Position numbers and translations under genes: made by a program. From Ciona savignyi (Eukaryota > Chordata > Ascidiacea > Phlebobranchia > Cionidae), in the NCBI GenBank assembly GCA_000149265.1, contig CH002485.1:218467-282466 (forward strand): a stretch of DNA of 64,000 bases. The letters run 5' to 3'. The notes under the pieces were generated by a model. It saw only the letters and a list, made by a program, of their open reading frames with translations, was not told where the DNA came from and did no database searches. Each line of letters starts with the position of its first letter. Within the stretch, counting starts at the first letter, position 1. This document shows, piece by piece, positions 1-12,400 of this stretch.

Positions 1-708
1 AATGTGTGTTAAGAAAGTGCAATGCAGTTAAAAAAATCATTCAAATTTTAAACTTACATTCCATGTTAATGATAAGGAATCGGCGAACAACCTATTTGTG
101 TTTATTGTTTTTACGACTTTTGTTTTTACTTTAGCTTAGTGCAACTAATTGATTTAATAAACACCATTTATTTATTTTTTGGGTTAATCCAACTGTGTAA
201 GAATGGTAGCTTAATATGTTTTATATTAAACTCGTTAGAATTCGTTACATTTTCCCTTCTCCAATGGTATTACGGCGTCAGCGTCTCGCAGTCTGCATTT
301 GGCACTTTATCTCATAGCTATCTGTGTGTGTTTAGTTATCTTAACCAAACAGGAGATTGTTGTGGCACGAAATTACAGTCATTATGTGTGCTTAACTTGC
401 CCGTTTCCTCAATTATCTTGCCAAAGCGGTTGTAATTGAGTTTTGACTAAGATAACCAACTAAGCTGAATGGATAGTTCACTTCGTGTTGCAAAGAATTC
501 TAAAAGTTAAAAACGCATGGTTTTAATTAATTGCAGTAAACAAAATTTTTACAACCTAATGATTAAGAACTTTAAATTATAGTACTGGCACTGGAATTGC
601 TTGTGTGCGATTCGTTTATTCATTTGGTAGTTTAATTGACAATTTAATCAACACAAATTGACCCAGCACAAAATTTGCCGTAAAAAACGTGCCAAATTTA
701 CAAATTGC
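1..708. other. AT-rich non-coding flank
   Basis: No gene is supported here. A 98-codon open frame at 139-435 on the plus strand shows no recognisable domain and begins at a non-ATG codon. On the minus strand this would be the 3' flank of the LRR gene. If the neogenin gene extends to the left of the window, as its missing N-terminal half requires, the stretch is also intronic to that gene. Confidence 0.4.
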
Positions 709-2033
709 TTATTCCTCACAATGAAGTAATTGTTCTACCACTGTTGTGACGTAATAATCCCTCATTGTTGATGGATGTGCACACCTTGCACTCGACATCG
801 GGGGGTGGAATGCCCGGAGAAAGGTTTGGTTCGGCATGAGCGATCTGAGCCGGCAATCACATCGCCATGGATTCGATTGAACTCTCACCGCCACCAGGGA
901 GCGAAAATTGACCTCAAACCTTGATTGCGAAGATAAATTCTCCCTCAAATTGCGCTCAAACCTGGTCCCGTGCACCGGCAGAGCGGCGCAAGTAGCCAAC
1001 GTAGGTGTGATGCACGAAATCAGGTTGTGACTGATGTCAACAACGCGCAACTGCGGCAAACCGGCGAAAGCACGCTGTGATAGAAACCTGATACGGTTTC
1101 GCTGCAACAAAATCTCTTCCACTTTATGCCCGGATGTAATGAAAGCGTAGTCAGGAACAATGCTGTAGTAAAGAAAACAAATACTTAACAATTGCAATTA
1201 ACATTTTGAGTTATTTATTCAGTAGTTGATTAAATGCACATAATGTTAGAATTGTTGTACTTAACAAAACAATATCATATAAACTGTGTCATACCTTATT
1301 AAGTTGTCCTTAAGGCTTATATCACGTAACTCGGGTAGAAACATAAACATCCCACTACGTATACTTGATATTATGTTTTCATCCAGATTTAATGTGACCA
1401 ATCCACGTAAGCTTGCGGATGGGGTTTGCAGGTCTCGGTTTGTCAGTGTGCTTATCCGGTTCCGTTTGAGTGACAGCTCTTTTAAGCTTGACCCATGCGA
1501 CAAGTGATTGGCGAAGTTTAAATGTGATATACTTTGGAACTTGTTGTCGTCTAAATTCAAAATTTCCAAAACCGGCCACGAGTATAATAAACACTTTGGG
1601 AGGCTGCGTAGTTTGTTTCCACGTAAATTAACGAACTTTAGTCATCGGAAATCATTGCCAGGACGTGCGTTGCTAGGTCTACCTCTTTTTCCCGGCTATA
1701 CAGTTGTTCAGCCATGTCGTTTGTTAATTTATATACTTGTAATTTCATTATATACGGATTTTAAATGCTTCAAAATATACAGTGGTTACTGAAGCCAGTG
1801 GTGTCCAATGTCGTTAAGTAGTTGCCGTCGAAACTAAGCTCGGTTGTCCACTCCGGAATGTCATCCGGCAGTTCGTTGAAATCTTGACTATCACAGTTGA
1901 TGGTATGGGTAGAGGCGTAATAATCGCATGTGCACATGCGTGGACAGCTAGGCTGCGCCAACGTGAAACCACAGAAAAGAAAAACAAAGCACACCACCTC
2001 GCACCTGCTGCCTGTAAATCTATCTCTCTCCAT
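709..2033 (-). CDS. Secreted leucine-rich-repeat protein
   Basis: A three-exon model on the minus strand: 2033-1790, 1635-1295 and 1162-709. Exon 1 encodes a signal peptide (hydrophobic VVCFVFLFCGF) and a cysteine-rich LRR N-terminal cap (PSCPRMCTCDY). Exon 2 encodes several LRRs of the L..L.L..N.L type (LEILNLDDNKF, LKELSLKRNRI, LVTLNLDENII, LRDISLKDNLI). Exon 3 has another LRR and a typical C-terminal cap beginning NPWRCDCRL and ending with cysteines just before the stop. No transmembrane segment is seen, so a secreted product of roughly 350 residues is likely. Exon 2 to exon 3 joins in phase. Exon 1 (phase 1) to exon 2 (phase 0) does not, and a TGA at 1644-1642 interrupts an LRR-like frame just upstream of exon 2, so either a small exon is missed or the gene is damaged. 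LRR proteins with these caps are often adhesion or guidance molecules; the specific role is unknown. Confidence 0.75.
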
Positions 2034-2065
2034 TTAAAAACCTGAGCTATTTTTCCCCGATACAA

Positions 2066-2924
2066 ATCTACCCTGCCTCAGGTGAAAGCTAATGCTTTCT
2101 GGCTGATCGCTTGGGTAAATAAAGCTCGGTCATGGCTGATTTGTTGCTGACAATTTCCATCAGCGCAGCTTGGCTTCCACTTTCAAGTCTTGCGGTGAAA
2201 TTTGAAGGAAACCCACCGAAGTCCATGTGCACCTGTGAAGGTTACCTGATAGTGATGCTTATACTTACTGTTAAGTGCTCATAACTTGTGCATGAATGAG
2301 TCTGGGGGTTATAAGTTCTTAGTAATTGGAACTTTAGTGAAACATCTGCGTCTGTGGCGTAACATTGTTAAAAATAGAACATTGTAATAAATGTAAAAAA
2401 ATTGTTATTGTCGCCATTACAGGATTATCTACCACTACTGTGTAATGTGTATCATTTGTTGAAGCAACTTTTAAACTGATGACCATTTGTTTGCTTTTAT
2501 AATTCTTAATTGCACTATTATTTCTAACTCTTACTTGTTTTATTTTTGAGGGTTCATTGTTTTTAAATCTTCAATACATACAAGGTTGGCAATTAACTCA
2601 CCTACTAAATCATTCTTTTTGTGTAAAACATTTTGTTACACTTGATTAGAAAAAAAGTTGCTTTTTTTGGTAACTTTTAAACAAAATAATAATAATGAAC
2701 CGGTATATATGGATATGAAAGAAAATGTAAGTGAAGTACTATGCATTTTATAGTGAAATCTTATCTTACTTATTGCTATGCTGATGTGTCCATAGCACAG
2801 ACAAAACATTGGCAAAATGCATCAATTTTAACTACTGATAATTATAATCCAATCTTGGTTTTCATTTATTCAGATTCTCCCATACAATGTGCGCATATTA
2901 ATATTCGAAAACCATTTTTTTCAG
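2066..2924 (+). other. Probable neogenin intron, no exon seen
   Basis: AT-rich sequence between the LRR gene start and the first visible neogenin exon. I looked for the preceding half of the FN3 domain and found no open frame with FN3 signatures. The polypyrimidine/TTTTTTTCAG acceptor at about 2914-2924 belongs to the exon at 2925. A promoter for the minus-strand LRR gene should lie here, but no clear TATA box or motif stands out. Confidence 0.35.
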
Positions 2925-5900
2925 ATCCGCTACAAAACAAACGTTCCAAGCGAGCCACGAGTTCGTATTTTGAACTCTACTACCACCTACTGTTTGATCC
3001 ACGCATTGCGTCCGTACACCATGTATGAAGTTGCCGTGAAAACTGTCCGTGGCCGCAAGCGCTCCAGTTGGTCCATGATAGAATCTGCCACCACTAAACA
3101 GAGTAGTATGTCGTTTTTTATCTTTTTAGTCCAAAAACATTTATCATCAATTCTTTTATTTATTTTTTTAATATTTTTGTAATTTTATTGAATGTGTATG
3201 TTGTATAATATAGAATGTTCTTTTTTTGCATTAATAAAACTTATGAAGCCAAAAAATACTTTTCCTCTATTGAGATATTTTTGATTTGAAAGTTTCAGTG
3301 ATTAATAATGAAATTAAGTTTCCCTTTCACTATTAACCCACTTATCTTAACACCAAACAAATTCATGCATTTTACTTATTCTAAATTTTTAAAATATTAG
3401 GGATTATTGCAATAACAAACAAATAAAATTTGAGAAATCAACTTAAAAAATGTCTTCAGAGCCAGGATCACCGCCGACTGACCTCACCGTCATGGATTTG
3501 GACGATCTAACCTCCGTTCAACTCAACTGGCAACCTCCAGAAGAACCGAATGGAGAATTGAATGGTAAGACATGTTTTCGGAGAAAATGACTCCTGGTTT
3601 GTGACTGTTCCTGTGCATGGCACTCCATATTAACTCCATACAAACAATCTAGCTTTGTACAATCTAGTGATATGTATTCAACAAAAGTAACTATACATGC
3701 TAATATTAATAATAATATTATCAACTGGATTATCCACACATAATTATTGATGTATTCTCATTTTTTCTCATCCAGCGGGTTTTTTACAGTTTGTTTATAA
3801 ATCTATGTAACAATTGAATAACAATGCTTAGTTGTATTGTGCATAACATCTGGACGAATTTATATTTATACTCACTCTCGGCTTAAACACGATTAATAAA
3901 ATCAACATTTGTGCCATATTTTTTTCAAAATAGCACCTAACATTTTTTATAATCCACAAACATGTTATCTATTAGCAATAACTTCAACTTACTAACATAG
4001 CTATTAGTATTTACTTTAAATTTAATGCTATATGCCATGTATCCTTAAATTTACCCAATCTCACTCAGGTTACTTGATATTTTACACCACGGACCCGCAT
4101 CACAATTTTGCGAACTGGGTATTCGAGCCAGTGGTGGGCGACAAGTTGTCCACGGTGATCAAGGGTCTCACACTCGACACGCAATATTACATCAAAGCAC
4201 TCGCTAGGAACCCAATGGGTGTTGGACCTTATTCCGATATTATCGAATATAAGACCAAGAGCGCTCCGAAATTAAAACAAGGTTTGTGAAAATTGTTGAC
4301 ATTATGGTAAGGTTGGGTAATTCCCTGTTTATACCGGGGCACGCTAGTTGGTGAGGGGGTAAATCATCCTGATGCAACCGTATGACCTGTTTTCCAAATT
4401 CACTTCACTGTGTATTATTAAACATTACTTTTTCAAATACCTGATTGACCCAATGGACCATTCATTGTCAAGTCAGTTTTTGGGCCAAGGGCACAATCCA
4501 AGATAAAAAAACTTTGATCAAATAAGCATGGAAGTCAGCCAACCCCTTAATTCTATTTCTAGCAATATTAGTAGGTTAATGTGCATCGGTTACCTGGTAA
4601 ACTAACATGTTGACTTTTCGAGATATTGGTAGATAATTTTAAACTGAAATAGCATTACCAAGAAAAGGTTCAATATATTTATTCCGTCCGTTCACTTTTG
4701 TTACAATCCATGTAGAGGAACAGCCATGGTTATTACACACAGAATTGCAATACAATTATTTTGTTTGCATTATACGGCGTTTATTTACGAACATCAAATT
4801 AGGATTGATTTTTAAAATATGTTAAATATTACATATTCTGTTTCAGTAGAAAACATTGGGCAAAGCAGTATCTATTAGAGTGAAGTAAGAAAAAGAAAAC
4901 CTAGAATATTTGAAAAATATTTTATAATATTCACATATTTCATCTTGTGCATAACTAGACTGTAAAGTGAACATCCGCCGATTGATTAGTTTGGTGTATT
5001 AGTTTGCCGCCTTTCAACCAAAGGGTTGCAGGTTCAAATCTAGTCTCTAGCTTAGTTATACCTTGGGCAAGGCACTTAATGCACATTGCCTGAATCCAGC
5101 GTATAAATGGGTTCTACTAAATTGAAACATGAATATTATATCATACATATCATTATAATCACAAACAAGCATTTGTGTATCACGTTAAAATCTTTTTCAC
5201 AGAATCAACATGGATTATGCCAACGTGGATGTTGTACATGATAATAGGGGGTGTAGCATTGCTGGTGATCAGTGTGGTTGTCATTGCCACGCTGGTTGTA
5301 TGCAGGAACAGAGCCGTGTAAGTGTGTTTTGATTATATTTGGTCGTTCTTCATTCAAGCAGCATCAGTTTAGTACCTTGTTAGGAAACAACTGACTAAGT
5401 AGAAGGTGCTGGTTTCAATTCAACAATCTTTCGATTTCTGGTCTTACTCGTTACCATATAAGCTTCAAATTGGTCAGAAAATTGACCTTCAATGACCAGT
5501 AGAAGGGTTGAGTCCATAGGCTGCGGATTATCACATGTTCTTTTCAAACACATCCAAATTTGTTGTATATTATTGCAAACCACTGGCTCGATAAACAATA
5601 TGAGATGTTATAACAATGGGTTAGCCATGAATATTGTCTGTATCTCATTTTCATATTAAAAACCATATATTAGTTAAGGAGATGTGGACAACTTTTTGCG
5701 TGTTCATTATTTTTCTTAATTAAATAGAAATAATTAGAAATGGATGCAAAAAAATTATAAGTAACCTTGCCCAAATACTGAATCATCTCTGTTTTATTTA
5801 GCGATCGATCAAAGTACAAAAAGCGGAAATCTAACACTGGTCGTCCCCCAAGTGTCCGTAACCACGACTCGGACAGTTGGTCGCGTAGCAACGGAAGCAA

Positions 5901-7829
5901 CATCATCACAGCAGCCCCATTGTTACATCACGATGACAGAATAGAGCTGCAATCGTTACGAATGGGGGAACAATGCAAATGCGACTACGCGCGGAGTCTC
6001 CCTTCTTCTGAGATTCTCGCACTCAATGGCATGAGTTGCAATCACATGAGAGGTACTGTGATAGCACAATATGTTACAGTGATGTCATAATATGACAATG
6101 TGGTAATAATACTTTGTAGTTTTAATCAATAATTATGTGCGGTCTTAAATGTCCAAGTCACCTGATAAATGATTGTAGCCTTCAACAAGGATAGTACCTG
6201 TGTAATAATCGTGTTTATCCAATTCTGTGTAATAAAACGCCCATATCCACCAATTGCAATGAATATGGCAACAGAAACAAGCCAAAGTTGATGCAAAATG
6301 CTTGTTTTTTGTTTCAGTTTTTTTTAGTTAAATAATTTAAATAATAACCACTCTGTGTATGTTGGCAGATCGAGGTAACAGACCCAACCAACATTACTTG
6401 TTCCAACCTAATGGAAGGGGAACCCCCCAATCACCCAAATATCAAACAGATTGCACTCTTTCGTACCCAGGTAAGTCGTTTGCGCAAGTTATGGAAAAGT
6501 GATCCTTTTTGAGTTTTTACAAGACAATAGTCACTATACATGGCAACACTGAGCCCCTTTGTGCTACAAGTCATGATAAGTACATTACATGATAGCCTAA
6601 AGTATAATGGACTGGACAAAAATCTTTTCACCAAACAATTACAACCTATCATCCTAAAAAATTTATAATTTTTACCAAAATCAACATTTTTCACCAAAAT
6701 CAACATTTTTTACTAAAATCAACATTCCAGATTGTACTGGGGACAGCGCGTACAGTAGTGACCACCCGGTGGTGCACTACTCCGACGACGTTTACACCAA
6801 CAGGTCAAAGCGAGGACAAAATAAATTCAGATCCGGTCAGTCAATGTTTTAGCTGTTATCAGTGGCATATTAGCACTTTTTGCTGTTCCTATAACACCCT
6901 GCTTTAAAATGACCAATGTGCTGCTAATATGTGTTGTGTATTTTCTCCAATCTATACAATACTGCAGTGTTACTTTCAAATGGAACTCATAATGGTATTT
7001 TTAGCGAATAAGTTTTTTGAAGCTATTTTCTGCCACAGTGCACAGCGTGTTATAATTGTGATTGTTAACACTCCTATATCTGAAATTTAACCAACAAGAC
7101 TCTTATACACTAATCTTAGTTAACGTATTGACGTCCCAAAATCATGGCTCTGTTTCTTTAAAATGCACATATGGTTTTAACACAAATAGTAATTGCTACA
7201 ATATTATAACATAGCTCTGATTCTATGCAGATGTGGATGATGTCAGAAGGGGAAATCACCAAACAGAGTATGGAAACCACAGGAACAGTGTTTCGGTGAG
7301 TTGACTTCTTTCGTGGTGCTAATTTATTTTTGGTAATGTTAAATAGGAACACATCACACATAAGCCCAGTGTGAGGAAAGTAATATAAGGGTGAAAGGTG
7401 ACAGCCAGTAATATGATTCGTTTTTTTAAGACGCTGCTTAGGTAGTATACATTTTTGAATACTTAGTTATCATTATCATTTTATTGACTGCAACCTTTAT
7501 ACTGAGGATTGATTGGTCATAATTTCATGTATGATGCTTCAAAGAGTTATTTTGGGGTATTTTAGAAAAGAGCATTACATGCATATTAGATGTGTAGGAG
7601 GATCACTGTATTCTTACAGATGTTTGGTTGTTTACGCGATGTGTAACATGTATTAAGAAAAGTTTCCGATATTACAATCATAAGTCTTCCTGTTTGTAGT
7701 GTTTCAATGTTAAGTTATGTCATAATACCACAGAACTCGTTAATAAGCGACGAAACGAACAGCGAACTGGCTGATGTTGAAGATTTCGTTCGCGGGATGA
7801 AATCGTCATGCTCCAGCGAACTCACGTGA
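2925..7829 (+). CDS. NEO1/DCC-like: Neogenin/DCC-type netrin receptor, C-terminal part
   Basis: Nine exons: 2925-3102, 3460-3564, 4069-4281, 5203-5317, 5802-6052, 6369-6470, 6731-6835, 7231-7295, 7734-7829. All join in phase. The extracellular part has the end of one fibronectin III domain (IRYKTNVPSEP... GRKRSSWSM) and a complete one (PPTDLTVMDL... FEPVVGDKLS... LTLDTQYYIKALARNPMG). These match the last two FN3 domains of DCC/neogenin from memory. A single transmembrane helix follows (about WMLYMIIGGVALLVISVVVI), then a basic stop-transfer segment. The cytoplasmic tail contains LHHDDRIELQSLR, resembling the vertebrate P1 motif (HHERLELK), and ends with ELADVEDFVRGMKSS, resembling the P3 motif. 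The Ig domains and earlier FN3 domains must lie left of the window. The protein would be a plasma-membrane receptor for netrin/RGM-type ligands. Confidence 0.9.
4976..5135 (+). repeat. tRNA-derived SINE, head half
   Basis: Within a neogenin intron. It has the tRNA-like head (GGTTGCAGGTTCAAATC, a B-box relative), the core CCTTGGGCAAGGCACTT and the GGGTTCTAC segment that are shared with better-preserved copies at 44.8 and 49.4 kb. It is truncated before the tail. Confidence 0.7.
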
Positions 7830-9447
7830 AGCATTATGATGTCACAGTGACGTGTTATTCAAACTGCCCAATCAAAATGCCTGAAATATTGCCAATATCG
7901 GTTGAACGAATATTCAAGTTAAGATTTTTGGGCTGAATCCTAAGTTATCGAAAGGGAAACTCGCGAACTATGAAATACTGTCTCGTGAACTGCTATTATG
8001 TTTTATTTTGCCTCATTTTTATCGCCCTTCAGGGTAACACTCTTATTGTTAATGTAGATAACTAACATTTGATTGTATTAATTTTTGTTAAAAGCACATG
8101 ATAAATCAAGTTCTAAACTCTTGTCATTTAATCTTCCAATGATTCATATTTGTTAAAATAGCATCCGAATTTTTTCATCGTGCTATTGTAATTAATTAAT
8201 TTCCTTTTAATTTTGTTCTTTCTTGTTTTATGTAGAGTTGTGTTCATGGTGTTTTGGTCATTGTGTCCTTTGGTGTCTAACTTGTTATTTCGGTTTTTCA
8301 ATTTTTTGCCAAACCGTCCAATTTAGCTGATCATGTTCATGGTACTTTTTTAATTTTTCTTATGCATTGGTATTCCTGCAGTTTTGGTACAAATGCTGCC
8401 CCTCTTTTTAATGTTGCTGCGAATTATTTTGCCTTTCTGTAAATCTAGTTTTTATTGAGATGAAGTTGTCGTTTTGAATGTTCGTGCAGGGATCAAACAC
8501 AAGGTGAAACCTGATGTAAATAGACAGACAGACCTATAATTTATTCGCACGATGGCATTAAACATTAAAACTTAAAACAATAGAGACCCAAGGCAAATAC
8601 CAAAAAATACTTTCCCTAAAATGGAGAAAGTTAATTTTACATCCCGAAACAATAATTATTCTATCTAAGTAAGTAAGATAGCCCCAGTTTTCTCACTTAT
8701 GGGAAAACTGAAGGGTCGTTAATAAGACTAGCAATGTAGGATTACCAAGTGTCCACAGAGACATTCCTATGGTTTGTTCAACCGTTAAAAACCAAATCCA
8801 AGACATTTGACATAGAACAAAAATCGGGTTCTCAACCAATTTGACTTTCGCAGTTTTTGTTTAACTTATTGTTTTAATGTTAAACTAGAATTTAGAGACC
8901 TGGGTTTATGCAATGTTTTTCATCTCAACAAAAGTCTTGAAAAAGCTGCTTAACATACGCATACATTAACAGACGCTTTGAAAAGGTTTCAGCATTGTAT
9001 GTTGCTATTATATGCACAATGGAACAAATGTTAATACTGAATGACAAGTTATTACAACAAATATGACAATATGTGAGAAATAAAGCTGCGAAGCAGTAAA
9101 ATAAAAAAGATGTACAGAATATGCAGTGAGAAGGCAGGGGCACTATAAAATAATAATAACAATGTCATGTTTTTCACTTTACAAGGTAAGGTAGTTTTAC
9201 TATGGATCCAAAACTGCTTAAGATTCCATAGACTTAAACATGTCGAGATTAAATTTATTTTTGTTGGTTTTGTCATTGCAAATAAACAAAGTGTTATGAA
9301 AACAAGCATTACATCAACTTAAGGAGGACAAGGATCCATCATAGCCTCACTTATATATAGGTGGTGCCTTGGTGGATCTGTCAACTTACCAAGCATTTAA
9401 CATAAACAATGTACATCATTCTTAACATATATAGATGGAAATAAAGT
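7830..9447 (+). other. 3' UTR/spacer downstream of neogenin
   Basis: AT-rich, without a supported gene. It probably holds the neogenin 3' UTR. Candidate AATAAA signals lie at about 9440 and 9665 on the plus strand. Short minus-strand open frames at 8925-9309 have no recognisable features. This spacer separates two convergent genes. Confidence 0.35.
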
Positions 9448-12400
9448 TTAGATTTTTTGTAGTGCAATGTTGGGGTTAGGTGGTGGGGTCACTTGATACG
9501 GTGGGGGTTCGTTTGTAGGGGCTCCTGGGTAAAGCAATGATAGGTTGGTTAAATTAAATGACAGTGTAATATCTCCACCAATTGAATGTATAAAATGTAT
9601 GTTTTTATGGCTGAGAATGGAATCTTGTATTAAAGGACTCCGGTGTATAATGTCCCATTCCTAGCCGTTGATAAATAAAGAAACTAGAATTTTATGGTTG
9701 ATTTATTTTATATTTGTCTATCAAGTGCTCATTAAGTTTAATACCGATGGATAAGAGAAATGAACACCGAAACACATTCTTCACACACACAATGTTGTTT
9801 TCTTTATTGCAAAAAACATTAGTAGTTTTGGGGCTTGAAGTGATTTTTATTTGGTGGAATATCAGTTAAAATGGCTTATTAAGTGCAAAAGGTTGCCAAC
9901 CTGTGGTTTATATTAGAAGTTAAAGCATGATGTCAGTTGGTTGATTTTCCATAAAGTTTAAACAAGTTTTTGAGAGATAAGATATGTTTAATAGACAGGG
10001 GTGTACAGGATAACCGAGGTATTCATCCAATACACCTCTCCCAGTCGGATTCACTTTATCATGACAGGATACCCATGCATCATCTTTGTGAATAAAAATA
10101 CTGAGAAAATCGATCTAACAGGGACTGGATAAACTTACACCCACCATTAAGTTACTGGAGCTTTTGTAGTAGGTAGTATATGCTTAAGATGTCCCTTCTA
10201 TTTTTAGTAAAACCTTTATTGCATTGGCCTTACATAACAAGGAACACAACTGCCTAGCCAGTAGCTGAAAATGGTCCAACCCATTAAAGAAATTTGTTCA
10301 TGCAACATATGTTGCAAGTTTTTCTCGAAGTTAACAACAAGCTATCAATTGGTTTCGAAATAAAACTATGTTCAATATATCTATGGATCCATGCTCACTT
10401 GTGATTGCTGAGTTCATCCCATCAAGAAACGCTTGAGCTAGTATGCGACCAAGCGCATTGTGTTCCTGTTGGCTGACACCTTCTATATAAACGACCGTAG
10501 CTCGGATTTTGCTCTCAATGTCAATGCATTTGGCTTTTCGATATATCTGAAGATAGATTAATAAAAATTCGCCGGCTTTATAAATATATATATATTGTTG
10601 TCCTAAAGCCGGCTCCCCCTCAGTATTGGACGCCTCTTACGGTACACTTTTTTAGGGCTTTATATTGTTTGAACCTAATTAATTTTTATTTCCAAAATAT
10701 TTTTTTTTCATTAAGTCAAGTGGCTTTGTTGTATATATATATAAATTCTTCATTGGTCAGTCAGCTTAATCTTAGAACGCCACAGCATGAGCCAGACAAT
10801 GTTGAGTTTAAAGTCTCGCCAGTATCGGTCATGTTCTTAAGCAACTGACTTAATGGATGTTGCATAAGGTAGTTTTATAAAAACAATTGCAATGAACACA
10901 CTGAAAGGTAATCTGATGATCTATCTTCTCAGGGATAACCAAGAGTCTACTATTGTAATAAAATTAAGTTATCAAAAATTAGAATTTCTATTTGTGAAAA
11001 ATTAAAATTCAATCTTAACTTACACAATAAGGCGTCCCACAAATGAGCATTATTGGGAAGCACCCAACCCACAACAAGGGGGTGATAACATTCATGAAAA
11101 CGACGACTAAAATTAGTCACACAGATGTTTGCGCCGTTAGCTTCGTAAGATGAGTTTCTGCCATCTCTGAATCGCATTTCGTACCAACATTTTAACGCAT
11201 CATCCAAGCATATCTAAAATTAAAAAAATAATTGTTCGAATACTGTGTAAATAAAACTTAAAAATTAGCATGCCACAATTAAGCATGGACAAAGCAACAA
11301 TTTGTATAGATGTTGTTGGACAGTAAAAACTGTATGACACAAAAAAACGTTAAAAATGTTATATGTCAAAATACTTTAGATGTCAGACTAAAATTTGGTA
11401 GTTTAGTGCAACGCCCCTTCAACTGAAAGGTTTAAGGTTTGAAACTGGTTGCTAGCTAGTCGGTCATGTCCAAGGCACTTAACAGACATTGTCTGAACCT
11501 AGCGGATTAATGGGTTCTACCAAATTGAAGGCACATGTGAAGTCATACACAACACACTGCAATAGCTCTTGTAACCCGACGGTGGGCCAGTTTAAGAACC
11601 CCTGGTCTAAACAGTGAGCTAAGCCCAGTAATGGAACATCACCTTCTAAAAGATTAAGTTTAAATGATGCCAAACAAACCTCAAGAGCAAAGTTTTTTCC
11701 TTGGTTCATCAACATTTCAACATGATCAAGTTTTTCACGAAGTTGATTTTTAATGACTGGGTTTGATGGGTTCAGGTACACAATGAATTTGCCTGAATGA
11801 GAATTAAAATGTTTGTAAATGCAGAGTTTACAATTTTTTTCAATTAGCCACAGCTATAAACCAACTGAAAACTAAAATATTTTTAAAGAAGTGTGGTAAA
11901 AAGGGCTGTACACTAGGGGAAAATAGCATACCAAATGCCCACAGACAGTAAAATGCACTGAGACCCACTTTTTATGGTTCTCATAACAAATTAAGATTCA
12001 AAATGTAATTAGAGAAAATCGATACTCTTTGTCCCACAATTAAACAAACTCGTAAACAGACCTGTAGTTGTATATGTTGTGTTCGACAACGCGCTGCTGT
12101 CTGATTTCTTTAAAGACACTTCAACAAACGTGGGAAGAGTAAGTAATCGTTGCTTTATTGTTGCAAACTCTGCAGCACTTTCGACCACTACTTCACTATG
12201 GAAAAAAGTCGAAATATTTATGATTTATGATTTTTTCGTTAGAAAAATTTAAGTTAGAAAAGGATAGGATGTTCATGTTAATACCCAAAAATGGGAAAAC
12301 CAAGGGGGTTAACACATGCGTAATTGTCAGATTACTTCGCGCCTACCGCCAGGTTACCAGAACTATTGTAGAGTGTTGTGTATGATTCAAATGTTCCTTC

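Noticed and set aside
139-435. 98-codon plus-strand open frame
   Set aside because: Non-ATG start, leucine/phenylalanine-rich AT composition and no domain or splice partners. Probably chance.
8925-9309. Overlapping minus-strand hydrophobic frames
   Set aside because: Low-complexity F/L/I-rich translations of AT-rich DNA; likely 3' UTR or spacer.
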